Assembly (NCBI GenBank): GCA_013289045.1
Contig: JABDAU010000039.1
Location: forward strand, 1-35,966
Direction of reading: 5' to 3'
Source of the DNA: Bacteroidota bacterium
Lineage (GTDB): Bacteria > Bacteroidota > Bacteroidia > Sphingobacteriales > Sphingobacteriaceae
Length of the DNA stretch: 35,966 bases
Each line of letters opens with the position of its first letter. Positions within the stretch are counted from its first letter, which is position 1. Positions 24,857 through 32,799 of the stretch are shown piece by piece. A model generated the notes under the pieces. The model ran no database searches, was not told the origin of the DNA, and saw nothing but the letters and a program-made list of their open reading frames with translations. The translations under genes were made by a program, and so were the position numbers.

Positions 24857-24880
24857 AAAGCGGCTCGTTGTGGCCGCTTT
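24857..24880 (+). terminator. Rho-independent terminator after the sigma/anti-sigma pair
   Basis: An 8-bp stem AAAGCGGC/GCCGCTTT with an 8-nt loop is followed by TTCGTTTTT. It lies 36 nt after the stop codon of the anti-sigma-like gene and faces the end of the reverse DoxX-like operon; on that strand its T tract is poorer. Confidence 0.85.
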
Positions 24881-24912
24881 TTCGTTTTTGCGTAACTGCT
24901 ATAAGATGAATA

Positions 24913-25296
24913 TCAGTTAATTGACTTTAATTTCAGATAACTTTTCCAAAGGAAGTAGGAGAGCAGGAAAAGTATTAAAAATACAATCGGCATAATTATA
25001 TTTATTACAGGATCACCAACGACTGTATGCGACCATGTTGCACAAATAAGACTGATGATGAAACCGGCGTAAGCCCATTCTTTAATGGCCCGGTAACGGG
25101 TTTGTATAAGGCATATCGCGCCAATGATTTTTGCTACGCCATTAATGTCGAGCAAATAAACGGGATAACCGAGATGGGTAACCCCTTTTACACCGGCGGC
25201 CTGGTGCGTTAAACCGCCAAATGCGTCCATTAACGAGAATAATACTAACAGAATAGTTAACACCCAATAAACGATAGTGATTGTTTTTGAACTCAT
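24913..25296 (-). CDS. DoxX-like four-helix membrane protein
   Basis: The 127-residue hydrophobic protein has four predicted transmembrane helices, with VTHLGYPVYLLDINGVAKIIGA in the middle, typical of the DoxX-like family (often redox- or stress-associated, with exact function varied). It is the last gene of a four-gene reverse unit with DinB, VOC and a small protein; the gap to the upstream gene is 13 nt. Confidence 0.8.
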   Translation of the reverse strand: MSSKTITIVYWVLTILLVLFSLMDAFGGLTHQAAGVKGVTHLGYPVYLLDINGVAKIIGAICLIQTRYRAIKEWAYAGFIISLICATWSHTVVGDPVINIIMPIVFLILFLLSYFLWKSYLKLKSIN

Positions 25297-25309
25297 AATC
25301 TTACTCGAT

Positions 25310-25519
25310 CTATAATAAAATTTCGCATTCGTAACCGTCAGCCATTACCAGGTCGGCGATTTTGAAGGGACAAATACCATCACCTTCAACCCGGAGGATA
25401 TTATCGCAATCCTCCAGATCGAAATTGACATTGCTTCCGGGGAAATTTTCTTCCAGTTTTTTAATAACTGGTTTTGTTTGTCCTTTGTATTTGATATTTG
25501 TCTTAAAAACCTCAACCAT
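25310..25519 (-). CDS. Small soluble alpha/beta protein, about 69 aa
   Basis: The frame is open from 25543, but ATG 25519 (start MVEVFKTNI) gives the product that looks like a known small Bacteroidota family: a HMA-like beta-alpha-beta pattern with VNFDLEDCDNILRVEG in the middle and two further Cys (GICPF, YECEIL). No function is assigned in what I know of this family; the cysteines may bind metal or a thiol. It stands between the VOC gene and the DoxX-like gene in the same reverse operon. Confidence 0.65.
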   Translation of the reverse strand: MVEVFKTNIKYKGQTKPVIKKLEENFPGSNVNFDLEDCDNILRVEGDGICPFKIADLVMADGYECEILL

Positions 25520-25560
25520 AACATTTAGCATTAGGTTAAACACAATTGTAACGACAAGTA

Positions 25561-25914
25561 TTATTCTTCTCGTAACACCAGGCTGTTACCATCCGGATCG
25601 TAAAAGGTTGCAAATTTGCCCCATGGGGTTGGGTCGATGTTATCTATTTCAACACCTTTCGCCTTCAGGTCTGCAACATCCTTTTCAATATCATAAGTAC
25701 GAACAACCAATCCCTGTGATGATCCCGGAGCGCTTTTACTAAACCATGTTACAAGCGTGATTGAAGTAGTTTGGCCTGGCAAGCCTAATTGTACCCACTT
25801 TGAACCGTTGCCCATATCCGATTCGATAATAAGCTCGAAACCAATGTTTTGGTAAAACGCTTTTGATTTTTCCTGGTCGCTGACAGGGATAGATACCACT
25901 TCTAAGAATTCCAT
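25561..25914 (-). CDS. VOC (glyoxalase/bleomycin-resistance-like) family protein
   Basis: The 117-residue protein has the paired beta-alpha-beta-beta-beta modules of the VOC superfamily. It starts LEVVSIPVSDQEKSKAFYQNIGFE and ends FATFYDPDGNSLVLRE, the metal-binding Glu region. Single-domain VOC proteins of this type are often isomerases, dioxygenase-like or resistance proteins; the substrate is not deducible. It lies 13 nt downstream of the DinB gene in the same unit. Confidence 0.85.
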   Translation of the reverse strand: MEFLEVVSIPVSDQEKSKAFYQNIGFELIIESDMGNGSKWVQLGLPGQTTSITLVTWFSKSAPGSSQGLVVRTYDIEKDVADLKAKGVEIDNIDPTPWGKFATFYDPDGNSLVLREE

Positions 25915-25927
25915 AATTTTTTAAGTT

Positions 25928-26440
25928 TTAGTGTAAGTTGATATGTGATAATATTCTTTTCAATTGATGAATATGCCTTGTGGAGTGATACACAATAAAA
26001 TGCGCAACCTCCGTGCGGGTAAGATGCCCCATCATCGGTAGTTCCATGCCAGTACAAGTGCGAGACATGTCTGCGTCAGGAATGATCTCATTCAGCCGTT
26101 CCAATAAACGATCCAATGTATCCAGCTGCTCTTGTTTGTCATAATCTATAGCAGGCGGGATAATGAAATCAGGTGACTGCATTTTGATATCGAAATTGAG
26201 GAAAGCCGCCTTTAAATTAGCGACATGAAGATCGGGCAGTCGTTCAGTTTCAGTATCAGGGCCTGCTAAAAGAGCAGTAAAAGCAGATACAGAAAGGATA
26301 ACATGCTGCCCAACCTGGCCGGGCGTCCAACTGCCTTCATAGGGGATTTCGTTAAACTCGTCATCGTCAAATGCGGCCAACGTTTCTATGAAATCTTCTA
26401 AGGTCTCATTAATTCCCGCTAAAACTTCTACTGTGTTCAT
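25928..26440 (-). CDS. DinB-family metalloprotein
   Basis: The 170-residue helical-bundle protein has the metal-binding histidines of the DinB_2/YfiT superfamily: His in GQVGQHVILS and the pair in HSTRHIHQLKRI. Several members are thiol S-transferases acting in detoxification. SWTPGQVGQHV and MGHLTRTEVAHF are typical family strings. It is first in the reverse operon and divergent from the GlxA-like regulator at 26602, which may control it. Confidence 0.84.
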   Translation of the reverse strand: MNTVEVLAGINETLEDFIETLAAFDDDEFNEIPYEGSWTPGQVGQHVILSVSAFTALLAGPDTETERLPDLHVANLKAAFLNFDIKMQSPDFIIPPAIDYDKQEQLDTLDRLLERLNEIIPDADMSRTCTGMELPMMGHLTRTEVAHFIVYHSTRHIHQLKRILSHINLH

Positions 26441-26495
26441 ATATTGTTTTTTGATAAAGAAAGCATTTTAATATGATTATAATATTATTTCTATC

Positions 26496-26503
26496 CAAAA
26501 GTA
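26496..26503 (-). promoter_or_regulatory. Candidate -7 promoter box for the DinB operon
   Basis: On the reverse strand this reads TACTTTTG, a TAnnTTTG match, about 55 nt before the DinB start codon in the 161-nt divergent region. No convincing TTTG -33 partner is seen. Confidence 0.35.
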
Positions 26504-26601
26504 TAAACTGCGCTAATTATACAGAATGGTAAAAAACGACAAGTTTAGGGGCATTTGCGACAAATTGTTTAAGTTTACCATAATCAAATTATAAACTGAC
26601 C

Positions 26602-27558
26602 ATGATAGAAACGGGCCTTTTAGTAACTAAACAGCACAGGCTGCTTAGTATTGCTGCCATATTGGATGTTTTCGATACGGTGAATAAGTTCGTAAAGAAC
26701 GCAGGCGGATCGGATGCGTTTAAGATCAGCCTGATCACCGCGGGCGACGAGCAATCTATGGAGGGTTATACGCTGGAATCCATACGTACATCAGCACAAA
26801 AAAAGCTGATATTGATACCTGCTTTCAATACCGAAAATATGCAAGGTGCAATTGCCGACAACCAGGATTATTTACCATGGATAGTTAACCAATACCAAAA
26901 TGGGGCAGAGGTGGCAACCTTTTGCACAGGAGCATTCCTGCTTGCCGCAACCGGGTTACTAAATGGTAAGATTGCCACCACTCACGTAGATTCATGTAAT
27001 GGATTTGCTATTGCGTTCCCCGCCGTGAAATTAAAGTCGGATAAAACGTTAACGGAGGATGGCAGGTTATACACCAGCGGCGGCGCTACTTCAACCTTCC
27101 ATTTATTGCTGCACCTGGTACAGAAGTATTGCGGGAAAGATATGTCTGTAAAAATTGCCAAATTCTTCGCCATCGATATGGATCGGGATAACCAGTCTTA
27201 CTTCAGTACATTTCAGCCCGCGCGTGACCATACCGACGAGCTTGTAGCATCGGCACAGCAAAAGATAGAAAGCAGTTATAGCGAAGCCGGCACTATTGAG
27301 GAGATCATAAAAGATATTCCTGCCAGTCGCCGTAATATAGTACGCAGGTTTAAGCACGTTATAGGCATTACACCGATAGAATATTTACAGCAGACGCGTA
27401 TTGAAGCCGCAAAGAAGTTACTGGAGCAAACCGACAAGCAAATGAGCGAGGTGATCTATTATTCCGGCTATAACGATCCGAAGGCATTCAGGAAGATATT
27501 TCGTAAATCTGTAGGGATGACGCCCTCTGAATATCGTGAGAAGTTCCAGGTGAATTAA
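26602..27558 (+). CDS. GlxA-type AraC-family transcriptional regulator (DJ-1/PfpI domain plus HTH)
   Basis: The 318-residue protein has an N-terminal DJ-1/PfpI-like domain (about 1-190) with the nucleophile-elbow Cys108 in ATFCTGAFLLA. A C-terminal AraC/XylS DNA-binding domain (about 220-315) shows two helix-turn-helix motifs and the family ending IYYSGYNDPKAFRKIFRKSVGMTPSEYR. Such regulators sense metabolites or thiol/redox state through the PfpI domain. It is divergent from the DinB-VOC-DoxX operon, its most likely target. Confidence 0.9.
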   Translation: MIETGLLVTKQHRLLSIAAILDVFDTVNKFVKNAGGSDAFKISLITAGDEQSMEGYTLESIRTSAQKKLILIPAFNTENMQGAIADNQDYLPWIVNQYQNGAEVATFCTGAFLLAATGLLNGKIATTHVDSCNGFAIAFPAVKLKSDKTLTEDGRLYTSGGATSTFHLLLHLVQKYCGKDMSVKIAKFFAIDMDRDNQSYFSTFQPARDHTDELVASAQQKIESSYSEAGTIEEIIKDIPASRRNIVRRFKHVIGITPIEYLQQTRIEAAKKLLEQTDKQMSEVIYYSGYNDPKAFRKIFRKSVGMTPSEYREKFQVN

Positions 27559-27565
27559 GTAGGCT

Positions 27566-27673
27566 AAAGGTGAAAGGTAAGAGGTAAAAGGAAAAATAAA
27601 AACGTAGCTTAACGATTTTATAAGCCATACTTATGATCTACCTTTTACTTAAACCCTTAACCTTTTACCTTTT
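27566..27673. repeat. Imperfect purine/pyrimidine inverted repeat
   Basis: The left arm 27566-27591 contains repeated AAAGGT and AGGTAAAAGG; the right arm 27641-27673 contains CCTTTTACTT and CCTTTTACCTTT, its imperfect reverse complement, around a 49-nt centre. It lies between the AraC-type gene and the YCII gene. It could act as a weak terminator or be a remnant of a dispersed intergenic repeat. Confidence 0.45.
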
Positions 27674-27739
27674 TTAAAAAAATGTCCAATTTTGAAATAG
27701 CCGGTCGTCATTGAGGTATAAATCAAAAAACTTAACATC

Positions 27740-28090
27740 ATGAATGAATTCGCATTAATTTTCAGAAACGAGGAGAACCCTGACGTGCAGTTCTCACCGG
27801 AGCAAATGCAAGGTATTTTAGGCCAATGGCGCAATTGGATAGGCGGTATTGCCGCACAAAACAAACTGGCGAATCCAGGCAATCGCTTAGGAGTTGAAGG
27901 CGCCGTGATCCGTAAAGGTGGGATTGTAACTGATGGCCCTTATGCCGAGATCAAAGAAATGCTGACGGGCATATTAGTGGTACGTACTGAAACACTTGAG
28001 GAAGCAGTTGAATTGGGCAAGGGCTGCCCGATATTCAGTGCAGGTGGTAGTGTTGAAGTACGAATTGTTATACCAACCACCATGGAGTAA
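27740..28090 (+). CDS. YCII/DGPF-domain protein
   Basis: The 116-residue single-domain protein has GIVTDGPYAEIKEMLTG, the DGPF-type signature, and the ferredoxin-like pattern of the YCII superfamily. Such proteins are regularly encoded next to ECF42-type sigma factors, as here. A strong hairpin terminator follows its stop and abuts the sigma-factor start codon. Its biochemical role is not established. Confidence 0.87.
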   Translation: MNEFALIFRNEENPDVQFSPEQMQGILGQWRNWIGGIAAQNKLANPGNRLGVEGAVIRKGGIVTDGPYAEIKEMLTGILVVRTETLEEAVELGKGCPIFSAGGSVEVRIVIPTTME

Positions 28091-28096
28091 TTTAAG

Positions 28097-28120
28097 AGCC
28101 CCTTAGCCGGGGCTTTTTTT
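28097..28120 (+). terminator. Terminator directly abutting the next start codon
   Basis: A perfect 6-bp stem AGCCCC/GGGGCT with a 6-nt loop is followed by six T residues (28115-28120). The ATG of the sigma-factor gene begins at the next base, so the hairpin occupies the place of its ribosome-binding region. Transcription from the YCII promoter must read through it to express the sigma gene. Confidence 0.85.
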
Positions 28121-29374
28121 ATGGAAACAGAAGAACAACTTATACCACACTTATTTCGTACCGAATACAGCAAAATTGTAGCCGTACTGGGCCGGTTATT
28201 TGGCTTTGAGCACATTGAAACGGCAGAAGATATTGTGAGCGATACCTTTATGCTGGCCGCCGAAACCTGGGGGCAAAAAGGTTTGCCGGCTAATCCGGCA
28301 GCATGGCTGTATACGGTTGCCAAAAACAAAGCAAAAGACCACCTTAAGCGTAATACGATATTTAATAATAAAGTTGCTGTTACGCTTCAGCAGAACGCAG
28401 CGGAAGCTTACGAAACGGAAATTGATCTGTCAGGTAAAAACATAGCCGACAGCCAGTTGCAAATGATGTTTGCCATTTGCAACCCAATAATTCCAACCGA
28501 GGCGCAGATAGGTTTGTCATTACGCATACTTTGCGGGTTTGGTATCGAGGAAATAGCGGATGCTTTCCTGACGAACAAAGAGACGATCAATAAACGCCTG
28601 TTCAGGGCGAAAGAGAAATTGCGGCATGAGCATGTAAAAATTGAAATGCCTGCAACGGTAGAATTAAATAATCGACTTGATACGGTGCTTACCACATTGT
28701 ATTTATTATTTAATGAAGGCTATTATTCGCGATCACAAAATATATCGCTGCGCAAGGATCTGTGTCTTGAAGCGATGCGGCTAACTTACCTTTTAACAGG
28801 AAATGCCGTCACTGTGCAACCGCCTGTATATGCTTTACTGGCATTAATGTGCTTTCACGCCTCGCGTTTCGAGGCACGAACCGGGCAGCAAGGCGAATCT
28901 ATTCTTTATGGAGAGCAGGATACTTCACTTTGGGATAAAGAGCTCATTGCAAGGGGACAGCAATATTTAAATAAAGCTTCCACCGGGGTGCAATTCACCA
29001 AATATCATGTTGAAGCCGCTATCGCTTTTTGGCATACCCAAAAGGTCGACTCACAACAAAAATGGGAGAGTATATTACAGTTGTACAATACCTTGCTGAT
29101 ATTGGAATATTCCCCCATAGCTGCATTGAACCGTACATACGCGCTTTCGAAAGCAATAAATAAAGAGTCGGCGATCATAGAAGCGGAGAAATTGAAACTT
29201 GATGATAATCACCTGTATCATTGCCTTTTAGGATATTTATATACAGATATTGATGATGGATCTGCGTTAAATCATTTTGAAAAAGCTTTAAAGCTGGCTA
29301 AAACTAAACCGGACAAAAAGCAAATAAAGCTATATATTAAACAATTAGCTGAGCATACTGCAAAAACAAATTAG
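28121..29374 (+). CDS. ECF42-like sigma factor with long C-terminal extension (DUF6596 type)
   Basis: The 417-residue protein has sigma region 2 at about 10-80 (FGFEHIETAEDIVSDTFMLAAETW, AAWLYTVAKNKAKDHLKR), region 4 at about 125-175, and a long helical C-terminal extension (about 185-417) with TPR-like helices, as in ECF42-type factors. These have no classical anti-sigma factor; the extension is needed for activity in the studied examples. The partner gene is the YCII/DGPF gene 30 nt upstream. The ATG lies directly after the T tract of a terminator, and the N-terminus METEEQLIPHLFRTEYSK is the family-typical start. Confidence 0.88.
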   Translation: METEEQLIPHLFRTEYSKIVAVLGRLFGFEHIETAEDIVSDTFMLAAETWGQKGLPANPAAWLYTVAKNKAKDHLKRNTIFNNKVAVTLQQNAAEAYETEIDLSGKNIADSQLQMMFAICNPIIPTEAQIGLSLRILCGFGIEEIADAFLTNKETINKRLFRAKEKLRHEHVKIEMPATVELNNRLDTVLTTLYLLFNEGYYSRSQNISLRKDLCLEAMRLTYLLTGNAVTVQPPVYALLALMCFHASRFEARTGQQGESILYGEQDTSLWDKELIARGQQYLNKASTGVQFTKYHVEAAIAFWHTQKVDSQQKWESILQLYNTLLILEYSPIAALNRTYALSKAINKESAIIEAEKLKLDDNHLYHCLLGYLYTDIDDGSALNHFEKALKLAKTKPDKKQIKLYIKQLAEHTAKTN

Positions 29375-29410
29375 CGTTCTTGTTGTAATATTTTCTATAA
29401 GCCAAATCAT

Positions 29411-29737
29411 ATGTTAACGCCCGCCCAAATAAGTATTGTACAACCTGATGAGTCGCTAAGAAAGATCATTATTGAGCCCATTCTGGAACGGGAGGGGAGC
29501 GGACTGGTGGATACCGGTGTTTACAAAATATATAAGGATGCCTTTGGCGACGAAACCACGCTGATCACCGAGCCACGTGAACGAGAAGCGAACGACGACC
29601 TTGACGATAAAAATAATCCGGATTACCTTGGTAGAATAATCCTCGTAGATGGTTCACTATGGAGTTATGACGGTGATGTTTTAAGTGCAAACGAGCAATT
29701 GCAGGTTGCCGGCTTTCTTATCAGATCTAAAAACTAA
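29411..29737 (+). CDS. Small hypothetical protein, 108 aa
   Basis: I do not recognise this protein. It is soluble and acidic, without a signal peptide or membrane helix. The middle is charged (TEPREREANDDLDDKNNPDY) and the end reads as short beta strands. Its last 11 nt overlap the end of the converging DUF5686 gene, and it starts 36 nt after the sigma gene on the same strand, so it could be the last gene of that unit. Confidence 0.6.
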   Translation: MLTPAQISIVQPDESLRKIIIEPILEREGSGLVDTGVYKIYKDAFGDETTLITEPREREANDDLDDKNNPDYLGRIILVDGSLWSYDGDVLSANEQLQVAGFLIRSKN

Positions 29738-32177
29738 CACCAAGCCTGATAGCAGAATTTACATTACTTCCGCTATTGAATGACCTTCCGTACATTAACC
29801 TGAAGTTGAGGTATTGTACGCCAAAACCCAGCTCAGTATAGTTTTTTAACGATGAAGTGCTTAAATAATTTGCATCAAAAATTTCCTGCAATTTTAATTT
29901 TCTTATCAGCGGTATTTTGTTCAAAATAAACCCTGAGAAGTTTTGCTCGAAATGCCCTTCAACATATTCTTTATATGTGCTGAAATTATAATAGTTGAGC
30001 AGTAAAAAACTGTTTATACCGCTTTTATAAAACAATACCTGGTTGCCTAAAAATTGCTTATAGTCTACATAATAAAGGCTGTTATCATTCAAAAATTTGC
30101 CTGCACCAACATAAAACGAGCTTTGCCCCAATACGCCTGCATTTATATTTGATTTGGAAACATCGGCAGATAACAGGTCATAATCCACATCCGAGCCTAA
30201 TACACCATTTATTCCTTTAACATAGTTTAAACCGATGGTTGGATAGGGCGACGGCAAATAACGCCTGCCTGTAGGGAAGGTCTCATATTTATCGCTGAAA
30301 TCATACGTAGTACGAAATGTGATCTTGAACGACTGATTTTCAGCAAATAATGGAACATCCGAGTAAGGTAAAAACGGGTTATTTGAAGTATAAGTTTTAT
30401 TGCCCGGGTTGAAAAAGCTGTACGATGAGGTGTTTGGCAGCCAGGTCCTGTCGGCCCATTCTGCGTTGGCGTAGGCCATCCATCCGCCGGTTATCCGTTT
30501 ATTGGCCGAAAAGGATACATATCGTTTTTGATAGAGCTTCTCATAATTTTCTTTCTCAAATAAGCTGTAAAATGTATTCACCAGCGGAGAAATAGGATCA
30601 TCACCGTTCAGGTCAGTTACTTCCGAGCCTGCCTTAATGCCGAGTGTAAAAGAAGATACCGGCAGATCAGCATAAACACTTCCGGTAAACTTTTTATCCG
30701 AAAAACCATAGCCGGCTTTTGCGCCAAATATAAGATAGCGGTTATTTAAGGTATCGATCCGCTTGGAAAATGAACCGCCATAATTAATATCAAAGCCCTG
30801 TACCGTATTAAATCTTACTGACGTAAGCAGCGGATCTAAATTAAGATACTCATGCTTGTACCTATCGCGATAATGATAGCCGCTTAAAATAGCGCCTGCA
30901 TTAAATTTATTGTTCACCTTGTCAAGCGAATCGAGGTAAGGTTTGGATTCGCGTTTTCGGGCAAGTACAGCTTTGTTCTTATAATCCGTTTTTTCTTCGG
31001 CGGTTAACGGCACCGGCCGCTCGTTCTGCCAAAAAACAGAGTCCTTTTTATTGATTCCTTGCGTTATTCGTAATACCTCTTTAAACTCGTTCTTACTGAA
31101 AACAGGATCAATATTGTAGTCCTTATAAACAGAGATATAATATCCACCAAACTTAAAGCTGAATAATCCGCCGACAAACTCAAATTTTATTGACGATGGC
31201 ATCCAAACAGATCTGCCCACCGGGAAAAATTGCTCGCTGAAACGCAGCGTATCCACAAAATTGATATTCTGTGCTTTTGTGATAAACAGATTAAAGCTGT
31301 AAATGCGCCAGTCATTCTCCAAAATGTAAATATCTCCCTGGAAACAGGCGTCGTAGCTTCGCTTGGGTATAACCTTGATCTTATCGATGGTTTCACCATT
31401 TTCAACCGTTTTACCAATCAGCTTATACTTGTAATAAAAAAGCGCGTTATCTGCTATAGGCGATATTACAGGCCGGTTGCTTAGGCCTTCCCACACCTGT
31501 ATGTTCTTATAAAAATTGATCTCCATTTCGGATGCCCGGTTATAGCTGAACGCCCGGTTGCTTCCTGCTACTTTCGACGAGATCATTTCCTCATGTACTT
31601 TATTAGGCTGTTCGAAACTATATTTCGATTCCGATTCCGACAGGTAAATAATACCCCGCCGGTTTGAATCAAGCCCGGCCTCGCTGGTAGCTTTCTGGAT
31701 ATCGATCCCCATGAACTTTTTCGGTGCGGCCAATAGTTTTTGCACACCTTTTATATAAACATCGCAGGTATAAGCTTTAACTTCCTCCAGGTGCTGCTTA
31801 CGCTTTTTGATGGCTTTGCGTATGATGGCGTAAGCCGGGTTTTCGCCGGTTGCGCTGATCACTACATCATTTAGCTGGTAATTTTCGGTCTGCAAAACGA
31901 TGTCGAGGTGCTTATCAACGGTAAGTTGCACTACGCGGTTTTTCTGTTTGTAGCCAACAGCGCCGTATCTTATCTCATAACTGCCCGGTTTTAATTGTAG
32001 CGTATATTCACCTTCGCTGTTTGCGGATGTGCCGGTTGTGGTATTTTTAACATAAACGCTGGCAAACGGCACGGGCTTATTGTGCTCATCAATTATTTTA
32101 CCGCTTACAGTAACCTGCTGGCAAAAAGCGCTAATTCCTGAAAAAGTAAACAGTAGAAAAGTGAGGATAAGTTTCAT
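29727..32177 (-). CDS. DUF5686 family outer-membrane protein with carboxypeptidase-regulatory-like domain
   Basis: The 816-residue precursor has a signal peptide (about 1-20, ISAFCQQ) and an N-terminal CarboxypepD_reg-like beta-sandwich (about 22-108, VSGKIIDEHNKPVPFASVYVKN). A middle domain rich in aromatic/charged strands and a C-terminal beta-barrel ending RLGVSF, with terminal Phe as in outer-membrane proteins, complete it. This is the standard build of Bacteroidota DUF5686 proteins, whose exact function is unknown. It resembles a TonB-receptor relative without a clear plug. It is monocistronic, with a 530-nt upstream region. Its 3' end overlaps the small forward gene. Confidence 0.82.
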   Translation of the reverse strand: MKLILTFLLFTFSGISAFCQQVTVSGKIIDEHNKPVPFASVYVKNTTTGTSANSEGEYTLQLKPGSYEIRYGAVGYKQKNRVVQLTVDKHLDIVLQTENYQLNDVVISATGENPAYAIIRKAIKKRKQHLEEVKAYTCDVYIKGVQKLLAAPKKFMGIDIQKATSEAGLDSNRRGIIYLSESESKYSFEQPNKVHEEMISSKVAGSNRAFSYNRASEMEINFYKNIQVWEGLSNRPVISPIADNALFYYKYKLIGKTVENGETIDKIKVIPKRSYDACFQGDIYILENDWRIYSFNLFITKAQNINFVDTLRFSEQFFPVGRSVWMPSSIKFEFVGGLFSFKFGGYYISVYKDYNIDPVFSKNEFKEVLRITQGINKKDSVFWQNERPVPLTAEEKTDYKNKAVLARKRESKPYLDSLDKVNNKFNAGAILSGYHYRDRYKHEYLNLDPLLTSVRFNTVQGFDINYGGSFSKRIDTLNNRYLIFGAKAGYGFSDKKFTGSVYADLPVSSFTLGIKAGSEVTDLNGDDPISPLVNTFYSLFEKENYEKLYQKRYVSFSANKRITGGWMAYANAEWADRTWLPNTSSYSFFNPGNKTYTSNNPFLPYSDVPLFAENQSFKITFRTTYDFSDKYETFPTGRRYLPSPYPTIGLNYVKGINGVLGSDVDYDLLSADVSKSNINAGVLGQSSFYVGAGKFLNDNSLYYVDYKQFLGNQVLFYKSGINSFLLLNYYNFSTYKEYVEGHFEQNFSGFILNKIPLIRKLKLQEIFDANYLSTSSLKNYTELGFGVQYLNFRLMYGRSFNSGSNVNSAIRLGVSF

Positions 32178-32683
32178 AGCGTTGTTTGCACTAAGATGAA
32201 ACTTATTTATTTTACCTGTAGGCCGGTTTCTGTTAATTATTGTTAAAGTGAAATTCAGTTTTCAAATTAGCTGCCTGCTCCGCGCACCACACGCACCACC
32301 TGCACCACGATGGAACACTTAACTACTTGATAATCAATATTAACTTTGTTTAAAAGCTCATATTCTGCTTGTTTTTTATATTTTTTTACAAAACGCACCA
32401 GTCCTTTGTATCTGGAATGCACCATTTGCACCAGACAACAAGGCAGACGTGAAAACATCAATTTATGGTTTTAATTGTCTGGATCGATGATGTACTTTAA
32501 TATGCAGCGTACCTGTTTTATCATTATTAAATATGCATAAAGTTGCTGCTTACTTTACATTGAAAACTTGATTAGGCTTAACTATAACTGCAGAAATTTA
32601 TATATGCAATAGCAATCTTTCAGAGAGAATTTAATCTTTTCTATAAAATCTATCTATTTAGTAGTAATTATTAAAAATGTTTT
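32178..32683. other. Non-coding stretch with GCACCA 9-bp repeats
   Basis: No convincing gene is seen in these roughly 500 nt. Three tandem 9-mers (GCGCACCAC, ACGCACCAC, CTGCACCAC) occupy 32282-32308. The core GCACCA recurs at 32395, 32419 and 32428, the last two again 9 bp apart. A reverse open frame of 64 codons (32267-32461) spans these repeats and reads Val/Arg-rich, but it looks like a by-product of the repeats. The right half, from 32465, is AT-rich and leads into the promoter at 32684. Confidence 0.45.
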
Positions 32684-32691
32684 TATATTTG
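32657..32691 (+). promoter_or_regulatory. Bacteroidota-type promoter of the Cys-leader/SusC transcript
   Basis: TATATTTG at 32684-32691 matches the -7 consensus TAnnTTTG exactly. TTTAG at 32657-32661 is a near match to the -33 TTTG with about 22 nt between. The transcript would start near 32698, some 12 nt before the leader ORF and about 340 nt before the SusC start codon. Confidence 0.6.
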
Positions 32692-32709
32692 CAGCGTAAA
32701 ACATACGCG

Positions 32710-32799
32710 ATGAAAGCTTTTTTACAATATAATACTATTCTATCTTCATCTCCTGGAACACAGAAGCACGTTTGCTGCTGCATGTGTTGTTGCTGTTGA
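32710..32799 (+). CDS. Cysteine-rich leader peptide, 29 codons, probable attenuator ORF
   Basis: ATG 32710 opens a 29-codon frame ending in TGA at 32797-32799. The first 21 residues are ordinary (MKAFLQYNTI, a Ser-rich centre); the last eight codons read Cys-Cys-Cys-Met-Cys-Cys-Cys-Cys (32773-32796, TGC and TGT mixed). It begins about 12 nt after the predicted transcription start and lies about 240 nt upstream of the SusC gene on the same strand. Cysteine runs of this density in a tiny ORF just after a promoter are characteristic of amino-acid attenuators such as the trp and his leaders. Alternatives are a metal-binding micropeptide or a chance frame. Its function is inferred, not shown. Confidence 0.7.
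   Translation: MKAFLQYNTILSSSPGTQKHVCCCMCCCC

Noticed and set aside
32267..32461. Reverse-strand 64-codon frame with Val/Arg-rich repeats at its end
   Set aside because: The Val-Val-Arg pattern arises from the tandem GCACCA 9-mers, no ribosome site or family is recognisable, and it has no operon context.
32710..32799. Cys-rich ORF as a toxin or secreted peptide
   Set aside because: No signal peptide or toxin-family features; position between promoter and a nutrient receptor fits a leader peptide better.
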